DNA of 64,000 nucleotides from Mycoplasmopsis columbinasalis (GCF_900660705.1 NZ_LR215043.1:558001-622000), one strand, 5' to 3'; shown: positions 29,641-42,747, numbered from the stretch's first letter. Numbers and translations: made by a program. The notes: generated by a model not told the origin, from the sequence alone.

Positions 29641-30230
29641 TGTGAAAATTTGAAAAATCAACCAATTCAGCCGAGAATTTTCTCCGTAGGCCTGGTGTGC
29701 AAGTTTGTTTTTGAGGCCGTTCTAATGTTGGTAAAAGCTCACTGCTCAATGCCCTTGTTGGGCAGAACTTAGCTTTTGTGTCAAAAACACCTGGGCGGAC
29801 ACAGTTAATTAATTATTTTAGTGATCACAACGGGAAGCTCTTAGTCGACTTGCCAGGTTATGGCTTTGCGCAAATGAGCAAAAGCGCCAAAATCCAAATG
29901 ATGCAAATGATCGAAACTTATTTAGCAGATCTTTCCATTCCTAAACACATCATTTTGCTCATTGATTCCCGACTTGGTTTTACTGAACTTGATGCCCAAG
30001 TGATTACCTTTTTGAACCACTTAAATTTACCAATTTCTCTAGTTTATACTAAAATAGATAAATTGAATCAATCGGCCAAACACAAATTAGTTACTTCCAC
30101 TCCTGCAATGTTAGAACAAAACTTCTTATTGCCAACAACACCACAATTTTTTGTTTCCAGTCATAAGCCACATACTTTAAACAAATTGGTTCTGCACATT
30201 GAAAATTTACTTTACGAAAGTGAGAAATAG
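29640..30230 (+). CDS. engB: Ribosome biogenesis GTPase EngB (YsxC/YihA)
   Basis: EngB assists 50S assembly. The product has 196 residues. G1 GRSNVGKSS, G3 DLPGYGFA and G4 YTKIDK are present. The start is ATG at 29640 within TAATG shared with the coaD stop. Codon 2 is UGA (Trp), and another UGA precedes G1, hiding the N-terminus under the standard code. The reading frame starts the protein MWKFEKSTNSAENFLRRPGV. Confidence 0.95.
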
Positions 30231-30232
30231 TT

Positions 30233-31678
30233 ATGAAAAAACGTAAATTAGCTTGAGTTCCTGCTTCACTTATTGGTGTGGCTGCGTTTGCTACCATTGC
30301 AAGTATGAGCGTCGGTGTGAACAACCAAAAACACACAGTGAGTGCGAACGCAATTTTAGCGCAGTACAACTTCATTGGTACAGATATGCTTAGCAAAAAA
30401 GTTTTACCAAGCACATATTCTTACGCTTCTTATGACATTCCTCAAATTACCAAACCTACTGAACTCGACCCTAACTTAAAGTATTCTTCAAGTGAAGACA
30501 AAGCTTTTTGGTCAAACCAATTCAAAGTTTCCAATGCCGGCGGCCAAGTGAATCGAAATTCCCTTTTTGCCCTTGTGAGCGATGACAAGATTCCCCTTAT
30601 TAATTACAGCAACAAATATCGCTTTTACTATCGTTCTTACGCCAACGATAAAACTAGAGAACTCTTCTTGCAAGTGAGTCTGGAATCAATTGATGTCGAT
30701 GTCAAAGATACTGTGGCAGAACGGCAAGCACACTGAGCACAACGCACTTTTAAATTAGACGGTTTTGCTACTCTCTCTGAGCAAGAAGAAATTGAAAGAC
30801 AAAAAGTACCACACTGGCCGGTCACAGCCACCTATGCTCTTAGTCCACTTTTCTCACCAGTAGTAAAAACAGATTTAACACTGCCAACAATGAATTCTGT
30901 GCAAGACTTTTATAACTACAAAGCCACCACGACTGTTGAAGGTCAGACAGTCGATAATTACTTGTTACCTCGTGTAGATATTGAGGCGACTGAGGAAAAC
31001 AAAACAAAGATCGAAGAAAGCCACCAAAAATTTAAAAAATACTTTAACTTGAATAGCTCGCCTAGTTTTAATGCTAAGAAATTCCAATTGGACACCTCAC
31101 GTGCGATTTGAGTTACTTACGATGAAGCGCGCCCCGACTATTTAACATTGCACTATTATCTTTATGAAGTGGTTCCAGTTGCAACTAGTGACAATTTAGA
31201 TGCGACCACACATTACACTTTTACTCGTGAGCACACACAAAATATTTTCTTTAATCTTACTGAATTAAAAAATGTCTTAAACTCACAAGTTGAAATCGTT
31301 GCTTTTGAAGGTGCGGATTTAAGCAAAATCAATCCAACTAACCAAGAACAATTTCCATTCGTGAGTCAAATTCCAGCTGGTGACAAACACAAGAATACTT
31401 TACATGGATTTTACACTTACGTAGATCTTCGTTTCAAAGAGAATTTTGCAAATTCTAAAAAATACCAAATTAGTTATTCTACTGATACTTTTAGTGGTGC
31501 AACATTCAATCAAGTTTCTGGTTACCCACTTTATTCATATGATCCTAACACTGGTGAAGCTAAATTCAAAGTTATGATTCGCCCTTCTTCACAAAGTGAT
31601 AGTACAGGTCTTATTTCGTATCAAACTACTATTACTGTTCGTGGTTTCGCAAAAGAAAACACAACACCAACATTATAA
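30233..31678 (+). CDS. Hypothetical exported/membrane-anchored protein, 481 residues
   Basis: The N-terminus is a signal-type segment (MKKRKLAWVPASLIGVAAFA then TIASMSVGV) without a lipobox Cys, so it may be cleaved or stay as an anchor. The remaining roughly 450 residues are polar and rich in Tyr, Thr and Asn, probably extracellular beta structure, with no recognised domain. The gene begins three nt after engB and is likely cotranscribed with it. A bidirectional terminator follows. UGA is used for Trp. Function unknown. Confidence 0.7.
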
Positions 31679-31711
31679 AAACTGTTAACTTTACTTTCAA
31701 AAATTCAAATA

Positions 31712-31745
31712 AAAAACACAACTCAAAGAACCAAGTTGTGTTTTT
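31712..31745. terminator. Bidirectional terminator between the exported-protein gene and tex
   Basis: Perfect 12-bp stem AAAAACACAACT/AGTTGTGTTTTT with a 10-nt loop between converging genes. Confidence 0.9.
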
Positions 31746-31750
31746 CTTTT

Positions 31751-33907
31751 TTACAATTGAATCTTACCTTTAACTTTACCTTTTTCAACATCAATTTCAA
31801 TAATTTCTAGTTTAATGTTGTCCCCAATACTAAAGTGTTCATAGAGCGAACCAATTTCTGCTCCTTGCGCAGTTAGCACTTTCGACTTGTGGACAAAAGC
31901 TGACTCCTTGAGACCAATATAAACAAACAAAGCGAAATCAGTAATGTTTAAGACACTACCATCAACAATCATTCCAACTTGTAAATCGTTGATGTTAACT
32001 AAATTATCTTTTAACTTATACCCCTCTTTTTCACTTCTGATGTCTTTAGTTGGGTTCATTAAAGCATCTAAAATTTGTTGAATATCATATTTGTTCGAAT
32101 TAAATTCGTGCGCAAGTTTTTCTGGATCTTGCTTTAATAATAATTCACGATCAATTGAATCAAAATCTAGATTAAATTTTTCCACTATTTTGTAGGCTAA
32201 TTCGTAACTTTCGGGGTGAATTGCTGTGCGGTCAAAGAATGTTTTTGAATCATGAATTCTTAAAAAACCAACAGCTTGTTCATAAGCTTTAGCGCCCAAA
32301 CCTTTTACTTTTTTTAGTTGCTCACGATTTTGGAATGAACCATTTTCTGTTCTAAAAGCAACAATGGCACCGGCCACTTTTTTGTTAAGACCAGACACAT
32401 ATTTAAGAATTTCTTCAGTGGCACTATTTACATCCACTCCAACTAAGTTAACAACTTTATCTACTTTGAAAGTTAAAGCTTGGTTTAATTCTTTTTGGTT
32501 AACATCATGTTGATACTGACCAACTCCAATTGATTTTGGATCAATTTTAACTAATTCATTAAGTGGATCTTGGAAACGACGGCCAATGTTAATTGCTGAT
32601 CTTTCTTCAACAGATAACTCAGGGAATTCTTTGATTGCAATTTCACTAGCTGAATAAACACTAGCTCCAATTTCACTCACCACAGCATATTTAATTTCTT
32701 CGTTAGGATTTTTGGTTTTTCTTTCCCTAATAATCGAAGCAACAAATTCTTCGGTTTCTCTTGAAGCAGTACCATTACCAATAACAATAATGTCACTCTG
32801 ATATTTATCGAGTAACTTATTCATTAAAATAGTTGCTTTTACAGTTTGTTTTAATGGTTCATTTGGATACATAACAGCTTTTTCAAGTAAATTTCCGTTG
32901 GCATCCAAGACAGCGATTTTACAACCGTTAACAAATGCAGGGTCAATAGCGAGTACTTTTTTATTCTTAACAGCTGGTCAAAGCAGCATAGTTTCAACGT
33001 TGCGCGCAAAAATTTTAATGGCTTCAGTTTGTGCTCTTTCAAACAAGTCACTTTTAATTTCTCTTTCAATTGAAGGCAAAATTAATCTTGAAAGCGCATC
33101 ATTAATGGCAGCAGTAATTAATTTGCCAGTGCGTTTGTTTTTAAAATATTTATTGTTTAGTTCGTAAGAAATTCTATTTAAATTGAAAGTCAACGAGTAA
33201 GAAATAATTTTTTTGTCTTCGCCTCGACTCATTGCAAGCGCTCGATGGTTTGGTACATACGCAATTCTTTCTTTATGATCATAATAAATCTTAAAGATTT
33301 CTTTAGGATCATCTACTTCAGCACCTTTTTTTAATTTTGTTTCAATATTGCCAAAATTATAAATTTCTTTTTTGACGAAAGCCCTGGTGTCAACATCTTG
33401 TGAAATTCATTGGCTAATGATGTAATTGGCTTGTTCCAGTGCAAATTCAACATTAGGAACTTTTTCATTTAAATATAATTCTGCTTCTTTATAAGGATTG
33501 AAGTTAGGATCAGTTTCTTCAAAAATTCTTTTTGCAAGCGGTTCAAGTCCTAAGGCAATAGCATCTGTAGCTTTGGTTTTTTTACCAATTTTGAATGGTT
33601 CATAAATATTTTCAACTTCAGCTTTAGTTTGAGCTTCGTTAATTTTTGCTTCTAATTCAGGGGTTAAAAGTTTATTTTCTGCCAAAATATTAAGAATGGC
33701 TTCTTTTCTTTTGTTTAATTCAACGTCATAAACATATAAAGAATTAATTTCCTGAATAATTTCTTCATCTAGCCCGCCAGTTACACCTTGACGATAGCGA
33801 GCGATAAAAGGCACAGTCGCCCCTTCGGCTAGTAAGTTTAATACTACTTCCACTTGCGACTCTTTAAGTTCTAGTTTTGTTGCAACATTAGTGATTGAAA
33901 TATTCAA
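31751..33907 (-). CDS. tex: Tex-family S1 RNA-binding protein
   Basis: The product has 718 residues with the Tex layout: N-terminal ATVPFIARYRQGVTGGLDEE, a YqgF/RNase-H-like domain (VLAIDPAFVNGCKIAVLD), helix-hairpin-helix repeats (LVGVDVNSATEE, LKKVKGLGAKAYEQAVGFLR) and a C-terminal S1 domain. Tex proteins bind nucleic acid and affect transcription and fidelity; the exact mycoplasma role is unknown. The start is TTG at 33907, seven nt after AAGGAGG, since no ATG is near. UGA codons split the frame under the standard code. Confidence 0.93.
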
Positions 33908-33941
33908 ATCGTTCCCTCCTTGGGACTAATAAAGTTGCTTA

Positions 33942-33947
33942 ATTATA
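33942..33947 (-). promoter_or_regulatory. -10 box of tex
   Basis: TATAAT on the minus strand about 34 nt before the TTG start. The 244-bp gap to 34152 is otherwise AT-rich spacer with divergent promoters. Confidence 0.5.
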
Positions 33948-34096
33948 TATTGTCATAATCAAAACAGCTGTAGATTATTTTTACTGTAACTCAACAGCAA
34001 CTCAGTTACAAAGAAAATAATCATATGGCGTTATTCATTGTATTTTCTATTTATTTTTGAGCAATTTACATCTATTTTTCTTTTAATATACTAATA

Positions 34097-34102
34097 TATA
34101 AT
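34097..34102 (+). promoter_or_regulatory. -10 box of the surface lipoprotein gene
   Basis: TATAAT about 50 nt before the ATG at 34152, in a very AT-rich stretch with repeated TAATAT units; -35 not evident. Confidence 0.45.
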
Positions 34103-34151
34103 GTTAATATTATTAAATAATATGTAGTTCTTATCGGCTCTTGGAGGAGAT

Positions 34152-35690
34152 ATGAAATTAGGAAAGAAAAAACTTATTTTTGGTTCATTTGTTAGTTTTG
34201 CCACACTAGCAACTTCTTTAACTGCAATTTCTTGTTCTAGCGAAGATGGTTTATTACAAGAAGCGCAACAAAAACTAAAGAAAATTGTTAATAATAATGG
34301 AGCTGTTTTACTTTATGATGCCGCAAATCCAGATGCATCAATGCCAAAACCAAGCGAAATTGTGAACAATTTTGATGAACATAAAAGCAAATTAGGTTTT
34401 TTTATTAAAAATGGTGCTGAGAATGTGGACTTAAAATCTTATTTTTCTGGTGAGGAAAAAAATATTGAAGTTAAATTTACGCCTCTAAGTAATAAAGCGC
34501 TTTCTTATGATGATACTTTAGGAAGATTAACTTTGCTTGCAACTGTTACACAAAAAGTTAATGACAAAGAAATAAAAGAATCAAGAGAAATTTCTGGTGA
34601 AGGTTTTCAAAAAGTTACAAATATTGATGAAGATAAAATTTTCCTCGGTGCAGAAGTTATATTCACCGATTCAGCCTTAGCACAAACTTTAACCGCTCAA
34701 ACAGTGGCAAGTAATTTTGACAGTTATAAAGATAAATTCGTCTTAAATGTGCCAAGTGCAAACCAACAAATGAAACGAATTAATGATGTTTATCCTGAAG
34801 TAAGTGATGTTTCATTCCTTTTACAAGATTCTCAAAATTTAGAAAATAGCTTTAATAACTCAGAAGGTATACTCAATGTTTTAGTCAAAGTAACTTACAA
34901 AAATCAACAATTAACCTCAGAAATTAAACAAGTTAGTGGTTTTAAAAAAGATACTTCAGATCCAGTTGAGTCAGCAGATTTAATTGTGAAAGACTTGAAT
35001 AGTATTTTAGATACTTATCAGCCGAAAACTACTATTGACTGAGAAGCAGAAAATCCCGACTGAGTAAATCAAAGCAACAGACCGACAGCAAGCTCGCTAG
35101 TCAACGGTTTTGAATCATTTAGTCAAAAATTTAAAACAGTTTATGTTGAAAAAAGTGATTCTAGTCAAACCGGAAAAACATTAAGTGAATTGAGAACAGA
35201 TGTAAAAGAAAAATTTGCTTTTGTTAAAGCTGACAATAACCTTGGTATCTTGTATGTTTCATTAAACTTAACTAAAAATTCGCAAAACTCAAAAGCAATT
35301 GAACTTGAAGTTTCTGGTTTTGCTCTTGATCCTGAAACTGCAAAGATTAAAGATGCTCTTGATGCATCAACAACAAAAGTTGAATACGCTGGCGAAGCAA
35401 GTGATATAGCTCATATAGTTGACTCAGATTATACTGAAGCTAAATTCAAACTCCTTGTTGCAAATCCTGAACACGATAAAAATATGGATGCTCCAGAATT
35501 TGTAGAATTAAATACAGTTTCAAATAATATTTATGACCTTTCTTATGAAAAAGTTGAAGATCAAAAAGATGTGCCACCTAATGCAGTTAAAATTAAAGTG
35601 ACAGTTACATTAAAAGCCAACCAAAAAACAAAAATTTCCAAATTCTTTGAAGTATCTACTGGTTTTAAAACAGCAGAGACAACTGAATAA
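34152..35690 (+). CDS. Surface lipoprotein with repeated lipoprotein-17-type domains
   Basis: The product has 512 residues. The signal peptide MKLGKKKLIFGSFVSFATLA ends in TAISC, so Cys28 is the probable lipid site. At least three modules follow with the pattern start-helix, NFxxYKxKF or FExFSQKFK, a short beta strand, and a closing VSGF/ISGEGF. This is the layout of the Lipoprotein_17 (variable surface lipoprotein) family of mycoplasmas. GGAGGAGAT precedes the ATG. Two UGA Trp codons lie near 35040. It is likely an exposed, antigenic protein; ligand unknown. Confidence 0.75.
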
Positions 35691-35746
35691 TTTTTAAATT
35701 AATTTATAGTTTCAATTTAGAAAACACCAAAGAGCAGCAGTGTTAC

Positions 35747-35777
35747 AAAAAATAGAAGTTTTACACTTCTATTTTTT
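35747..35777. terminator. Terminator between the lipoprotein and the T4SS-like cluster
   Basis: AAAAATAGAAG/CTTCTATTTTT stem with a short loop, between converging genes and usable in both directions. Confidence 0.82.
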
Positions 35778-35783
35778 ATGTTT

Positions 35784-38700
35784 TTACTTAATACCTTTTC
35801 TAAAATATCTGATTTTAATAAATCAAGCTAAAGCAGCAAGACTTAAAGCGGAGACAATACCAATAGGCAAGGCAATTTTCAAGATTTTATTTTTTTGTTC
35901 TTGTTTTATCTCGTTTTCCAATTTGTTGGTTTTAGGTGCTACTTCAATATCATTTTCCGCTTGTTCATCAATTTCATTAAAATAAGTAATTTTTGCTTGA
36001 TTTTTACTTACATTTGTAATAGGATAAATATATATTTCGCCGCTTTGAATCTCGTTATTTGATGAGTTATTTGCTTGCAAAATTTGAGCTATTTCATCTG
36101 TTTTTAACGTGTAATGTTGGCCAACTTGCAGGTCATATTCATCTTTTAAAAAATCATTTATATTTTTAACAATTTTTTCTTTTAATGCAGACAATGTATA
36201 TTCTTTAAATTTAAAAACTTTATTTTTTACTTCGCTCAAATCTATCAGATGAGAATCATTATTTTGATCTGTTTTCTCATCAAAAGTTCTCACAACAGTA
36301 TTTTTATGTTTATATTGGCGCTATTTATTATCTTCTTGTTTAAAGGCAAAATTTCGAATGAAAAAACTTCTCCATTGCCTACGTTCAATTTATTAACGCC
36401 CTGCTCTAAATTAGAAATATAAACATCATCGTCAAGAACAATATTTTCTTTCTTTAATTCACGTTTTATTTTGTTTAAAATGGTGTTTTTTAACACTTCT
36501 TTAGTTGTGGCTTCAACATTTAATTCTTCGAACTCTAGATTGCTTAAGTCAATGGTGTCTTTAAATATATTTTTTACAAAATTTATTATTTCAACTTCTA
36601 ATAGTCCTATTCTTCCATCAGCAGCTGAGATTATTAATTTTTCGACTTTAGGTTGTACATCGCTATTATTATATTTTTGTGGTTTACTTAGCGAAACAGC
36701 TACTTCATCAATATTTTTAAAAACATAATCTTCACCTTCAACTAAATTTTCCATAAATTCTTTTACGCTAGTTTTAAGATATTCAATTATTTTTTCAGGT
36801 TCATCAAGTCCATTTAAATTAATTGACGGAATTGATATGTTTTCAAATACTGAAATACTTATTGCTTGCTTTTTATCTTCGTTTTCAGGATTTTCATCTA
36901 TTTCAGTTTTTTCTTCGATAGTTCGAGCTGTTCCAAATTCTGAAATATTAATAATAAATTCATTAGTTGGTGAAAAATAATATTGCGTCATATTTTTTTC
37001 ATCTTTAAACTTTGCACTGATTTTGAAGTTATTATCGTTTTCTGTTAAATTAAAATCAATTTTTTGAAATAGGTCATTGTCTGAATTTAAAAATCAAAGC
37101 TGCTTTTCTTCAAGAATTTTTTCTTTAAATTTATCTTTGCTCAACAAATGAGCTTGGTCAATAAAATATTGATGATTTAGAACCAATTCTATTGGTTTCG
37201 GTAAATCTTCAACTGGAAAAATGGGTTCGTTTTCAGTACTTGTTGTATGTTCTTGAGGTTGATCTGTTTCAATCAAAGGTTCTGGTTTAAATAAAATTGG
37301 GAATCGCACAACATTAGAACTTAAATAATAATTTTGTTTTACGGTATCTAATACAAAATTAACTTCAACAAAATTTCTTTCATTAGTATCTTGAGCAAGT
37401 TTTATTTTTTGAACTTTTGCATACGATTTATATGGAAAGTCTAAAAGAAAATTATTTGCAAAAATTTGAAAGCCATTCGCTGCATCCACGTAGTCATGTT
37501 GAAATTGACTTTTAGTAAATTTATTATTAAGTTCTTCTTTATTAATAATAGGCGTTATTATAGAAATGTTTTTGTTTTCCCATTTTAAATTTTTGCTGTA
37601 TACGTACAATTTATAAAATTCCAAAATTTGTTCATATGAAAATTTAGTAATATCATCTTTTGTGTGTCCCAATTCATCACGCAAAAAATTGTAAAATTTT
37701 TGTCCTTCAATAGTAGAAAACAAAGGAGAAATTACGTTGTTAGATTCTTTATAAATTTCTGTAAATAATTTATTTGAGTTTTGTTCGTTTACTATATAAA
37801 CTAATTTAAAAGAAGAAATTTTATTAGTATCTTTGCTTGCAAAAAGTCACAAACCTGGAGAAGAAAAGAAATCATTTTCTAGATCATTGTTATCTGAATT
37901 ATTAATTATTTGTTCTTCGTATCATTTGACCGGATTTGCGGTATTAATTGGTTTGAAAAACAACGAATCATTTTGGTCTTTTGCTAATTTAAAAATAAGA
38001 TATTTTTGCTTATTTGGGAATTTTTTAAGTCCCCCTTTATTTAAAACGATGGCTTCAGCAATTACGTAGTTTGAGGTATTACTTGAAGGTAAAATTCAAT
38101 TTGTCTTTGCAGGGAGTTTTGTATTTTTATAAAACGTTTCCAAACTTGGCACAGCTGCTTTAAAAGTTTCATATGAAAATTTGGTATCTGTATTTTTTAA
38201 CATTTGCCCATTTTGAAACTTATCAAAATTAATCAATACTAATTCTTTTTTTGTACCTGTTTCTTTATTTATTAACGGATCGTATAACGGATTACGTATA
38301 TTTTGTCCGTTTTGGTCAACTTTTAAACTGCCATCATCATTTTTGATAAATTCTTCAATTAATGCTTTTTGATTTGAATTTCTATCCGGATCTCAACCAT
38401 ATCATTTGAAATCTATCTTTGGATTCAATGAATCAATAACAAAAATCTTTTTGTAATGTTTCAAAATAAGTTTCTTATTGTTTGGGTCAACTTGAATTAA
38501 TTCTACAAGGTATTCGTTTCTTTTGTGTGAATTAAAAATGGTTTGAATTTGCGTTCGATCGACAATGTTTTCGTTTCAAATTCGCTCATTATCTGCTGTA
38601 TGTTGTCTATTGTCAGTTAAAACAGCTTCAAATTGTTTGTTATATACTTCAATCTTTTTTCCGTTGACAAGCATATATTCGTTTTCGGCATTTGTGGTGT

Positions 38701-39913
38701 TAAAAATTATTTTTACAGGTGCAAAAAATTTTGATGTAATATCAAAAACTTCTCCGTTTTGTATTTCGCCTTCTCTAATTCCTTCATAATTTACAATTTT
38801 GGTTTCAATATCATCGATTAGTCCGGTGTGATAAGAATTTGTTGGGTTAGCAGGAATTTTATTTTTTTGTATTATTAACCTTTTGCCTAATTCTCGTTTG
38901 TTATAGTTATCAGATGTCGCGAATTCTATTTGCAAATTGTTGTATAACTTACTACTTTGGCCAGTTGATTTTATTCTTAAATATAAATCAATTACTGAAC
39001 CGCTTTCTTTCGTATAAGTTAACTTTAAATTGTTACCTAATTCGCGGTTTATTTTATCTAAATATTGTTCAAGTTTTGTTTGATTACTACTTAATGCCGA
39101 ACCAGCACTTACTGGAGTATATAAATCTCCACCGGTGTCACTTTCAATAACAATTCGTTCTAATTTAGAACTTTGATAAAACTTATTTCATTCTCATTCG
39201 TATTTTGCGTTTGGGTTTTGTTTGTTTGGATAAATATTGTATGTTTTAATTCTTACATTAGTACTTTCTTCGGCGCCATTTTTGGATAATCAGAATCAGT
39301 TATATCTTGTTCCATCCAGATTTCTTTTTTCAACAAGTCGATTAATTTTAATTGAAATCACGTCGTTATTGAAAAATAATAAATTTTTATTAATCAAAGT
39401 ACACAATTTGTATAACTGATGATACTTAACTTTGTCAGTTACTTTATTTGCTGTAATGGTGAATTCAAATTCTGCCGAACCATTTCATTTGTTGCTTACT
39501 TCTCGTCAAGTATCAACTGTCAGTGATTGGTACACTGATCAAACTGGCGAATAATAAGGCGCAAAATAAAGTACTATTTTTCTTGTTTTATTATCCATTT
39601 GTGCAATGACGCTAATGTTATTAAAATTCTTAGTTTCAATGTATTCATGATTATTTAAATCTAACATTTTTTCTTTTCATTGCTCTGGAAATTCATATTT
39701 ACTTTTTCTTAAAGGACTACCGTATCAAATACCGCCAGCTAAAGTATCAGTTTCAATTGGTGAATAATATGGCCTTGAGTACATTGCCTGTGATTTAAAG
39801 TTCATTATTTGTTTATTTTGTTTAGTTGAATTCACAGTTGTACAAACGGTTGCGGGTATTAATGCAGTAGCTATCAATGGTCAAATAATTTTCTTAAATT
39901 TAATTTTTTTCAT
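35784..39913 (-). pseudogene. Very large signal- and C-terminal-anchor surface protein, split by a frameshift
   Basis: From ATG 39913 (AAGG seven nt upstream) one frame stays open, reading UGA as Trp, to TAG at 36242: 1223 residues starting MKKIKFKKIIWPLIATALIP. The continuation is in the -1 frame: about 170 codons from near 36300 to TAA at 35784, ending with a membrane anchor (KIALPIGIVSALSLAALAW) and a basic tail. Diverged roughly 90-residue modules beginning IDLS or ISIPS lie on both sides of the break, so it was once one gene. A run of five A at 36301-36305 (minus strand) is a possible slip site. It follows traE by seven nt and is the last gene of the cluster. No family name is certain. 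Confidence 0.65.
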
Positions 39914-39920
39914 ATTTGCC

Positions 39921-42746
39921 TTATATTTCTTTGAAATCTCCCTTTTTAAAAAATAAAGATTTTTCAAAGTTGTTGTAGTAAGTGTCTATTTTTAATTTTG
40001 AATAAAGATGTAAACTAATTAATGAATTACCGATATTTCCATCACTTAAAAATCTGATTGTTGATGAGTTTAATCCGCCTGAAAATTCATACATTTTTTC
40101 AACTGCTTCTAAATCTTTTTGTTTCAATCCAAAAATAGTTGAATATTGACAGTTTTGCAAAATGCTTTCTGCTTTTTTCGAAATGTGACTAGAACCAAGA
40201 AAGTCAGAAGGACTTTGTGTTGTTAAATCCATTCCGCAATTAAACTTTCTCACCGTTTTCGTCATTTTATAAATGAAATTTAAAGTGATAGGATTGTCAA
40301 CATCTATATATTGATGTAATTCATCAATAAAAATAACTGTATTTTTGTTCGGATCTTTAACATAATTGTTGTAAATAAGATTTTGGAGAAGTGAAAGTAA
40401 AACATATGTGCCCACACTGCCATTTTCTTTTGAAGCACTCATTAATTCTTTTGTGTTAAAAATAATAAATTCATTATCTAAATCAATATTTGTAGAGTTA
40501 TTGTAAATGTATTGATATTTACCGTTGTGTTCGAAAAGAAATTCTAATTGGTCAGTAATATCTGCGACCATTATTTGTTTACGTTGTTTTTCGAAATCAT
40601 CAATATAAGTGTAGTTTTTTAATTCAGAAATAAGGTCTGAAATGATTGGATATTTTAAATGTTGCAAGTCATCAACATTTGTTACTTTGTAAACACCATT
40701 TTTGTCATATAAAGCCTTTACGCATTTTAAAATTATGATTAAATGATCAATAGTAAATTGTGGATTGACTAATTTAAAAAAACCTTCTAATCATTGCATA
40801 TGTTTGTTAATAATTAATTTGGGACTAATTTTTTCATCTTCTAAAAATTGAATTTGGACTTGTAGCGGATTAATGCAAGTTTGCACGCCGGCGCCTAAAT
40901 CAATAAGTGTTGCTCCAAATTTTTTGCCAATATCTTTATATTCATTTTGTAAATCGATTATGTAAACATTAGTATTTTCGGCAAGTAAATCAATAATCTG
41001 TTTTGACTTTTGAGTACTTTTCCCTTTTCCACTTGACCCAACAGTGAATCAATTGTAATTTGTTCTTCTTTGACTCTTTTTATAAAAACGGTCAACAATA
41101 ATTGGCTCAGCAGTATTCATTGTTGTGCCAATTATAGAAGTGTTACCATCGTTTTGACTTTCGTTTTCGAATGGTCAACCATACGCAACATTGTGCGAAC
41201 TCATTTGTATTGGTTCGTTTAAATTGTTTGTTGTTATTAAACAACTTTGTGCATACGCTTCGAATTGTCTAAAAGGTAAAAAGTTGAGTTGAATTTTAGC
41301 TTTTTTGCAGTTGAGTAACATTTTATTTTCATTTTGTCTTAATTCTCTTAAGGAATTCGCTTTGTTAATGATCATAAAATGACTATCAAATAAAACATTT
41401 CCATCTACTTGAAGTTGGTTTTCTAAATATTCTATCGACTCAAGCTGTAAAGATGAACTTTTACGATTATATTTGGAACGGATTAAGAAACTATTGTCAA
41501 TAGTTGCCTTCGTGCTTTTATCTAAGAGATATGCTTGTGCTTCGACTGTGTAAGCTCCTAAATTTCAAACAATTTGATTTTCATTTTGAAATAAATCATA
41601 GGCTCACCCATCGCTTAATTTAATTGGCAACTCACTCACTGTTTGAATTGAATAATAATTATCATCTTTAATGAAGTAATTGCTTTTGAAGATAACTTTT
41701 TTGGGTTTAAGTAAAGTTTCTAATTTGATTTTATTTGTAAATGACGGCTTTTCTTGGTTGATATTTTTTTCATTTTTGTGTGTAAAAAAATTTTTAATTT
41801 TAAGAATTGGATCCCTGTGAATATGTAAGTTCTGATTTGAAGTGGTTTTACGAGTAAGTTGAGAATTATCAACTTTATTTTGTTGTTCAAGGTATTTTTG
41901 TGCTAACTCTTTATCTAATTCAACATTATTCAACTTCGCGAGAAATTTTAGTAATTTCATTTCACTTAATAATTCAGGATCACAATCCATCATTTGTAAG
42001 TTTCCGTTTATGTATTCAATTGTTTTTATTAACTCTTAAATACTTTTTTCATAAATTACAAGATAGTAAGTGTCTACGTAAAATTGACTATCTAAAGTAT
42101 CGAAGTCCGCAAATTTTTCTTCATAAAGTTTTGTGTAATTCTGCATAACTTCCAATGAACTATTTTTTTGTTCTAAATAGTCAAATTTCTGGTTTTTATG
42201 CAGTTGCAAATTTAAAAAATTTTTCGAATAATCACGTAACTCTCGTTGCCTTATAAAAGAAATTTGCAATCTCGTGCCGTCTAAAATTTCAATGAATTTG
42301 TTCAAGAATGAAATTTGATCTGCTTTTTCTTCACTTCAGGGGATTTTGCCTTTAAATTTGATAACAGAAAAGTATCTAGTTCCGCCTTTTAGTGCTTTCG
42401 TCTTTACGAAAGTGTTTTCAAGAATTTCAGCATAAGGAATTAATGTTTCAGTTGGATTTTTTATGGAACCAAAAGACTTTCTTTTAGCTGAATAACAAAG
42501 CATTCTAAAAAGAAACATATAAACTCTTTGGTCGTATTTTTTTATTTTAATTAGCAAAATACTACTTACACCAAAAAGAAGAGCCATTAGCAAAGGTTTC
42601 AGGTAAACAGGAGCAGTTTTTGGCACAAGTGAAGTAGGAACAAGTAAAGAAAAAATGACAATTACCAGCAAAATAACAAAGTCTAAAATTGTTAAGTTCT
42701 TAAAAATTTTACTTTTGGTCTTTTTTATATTTTTTGGTTGTAACAT
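39921..42746 (-). pseudogene. TraE-like conjugation ATPase (PrgI domain + VirB4) with an in-frame TAA
   Basis: One frame runs from ATG 42746 (AAAGGAATAAG upstream) to 39921, 942 codons, broken only by TAA at 42036-42038 (codon 237). The N-terminus has two membrane segments of PrgI type. After the TAA the VirB4 body continues with Walker A GSSGKGKST (near 41020-41045), IYIIDLQNEY-type strands and Walker B VIFIDELHQYID. VirB4/TraE ATPases energise type IV secretion; mycoplasma ICEs carry this gene. Homologous text flows across the stop (YLVIYEKSI then ELIKTIEYINGNL), so the TAA looks like a nonsense mutation. Restart at ATG 41993 could give a truncated ATPase. Confidence 0.72.
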
Positions 42747-42747
42747 C

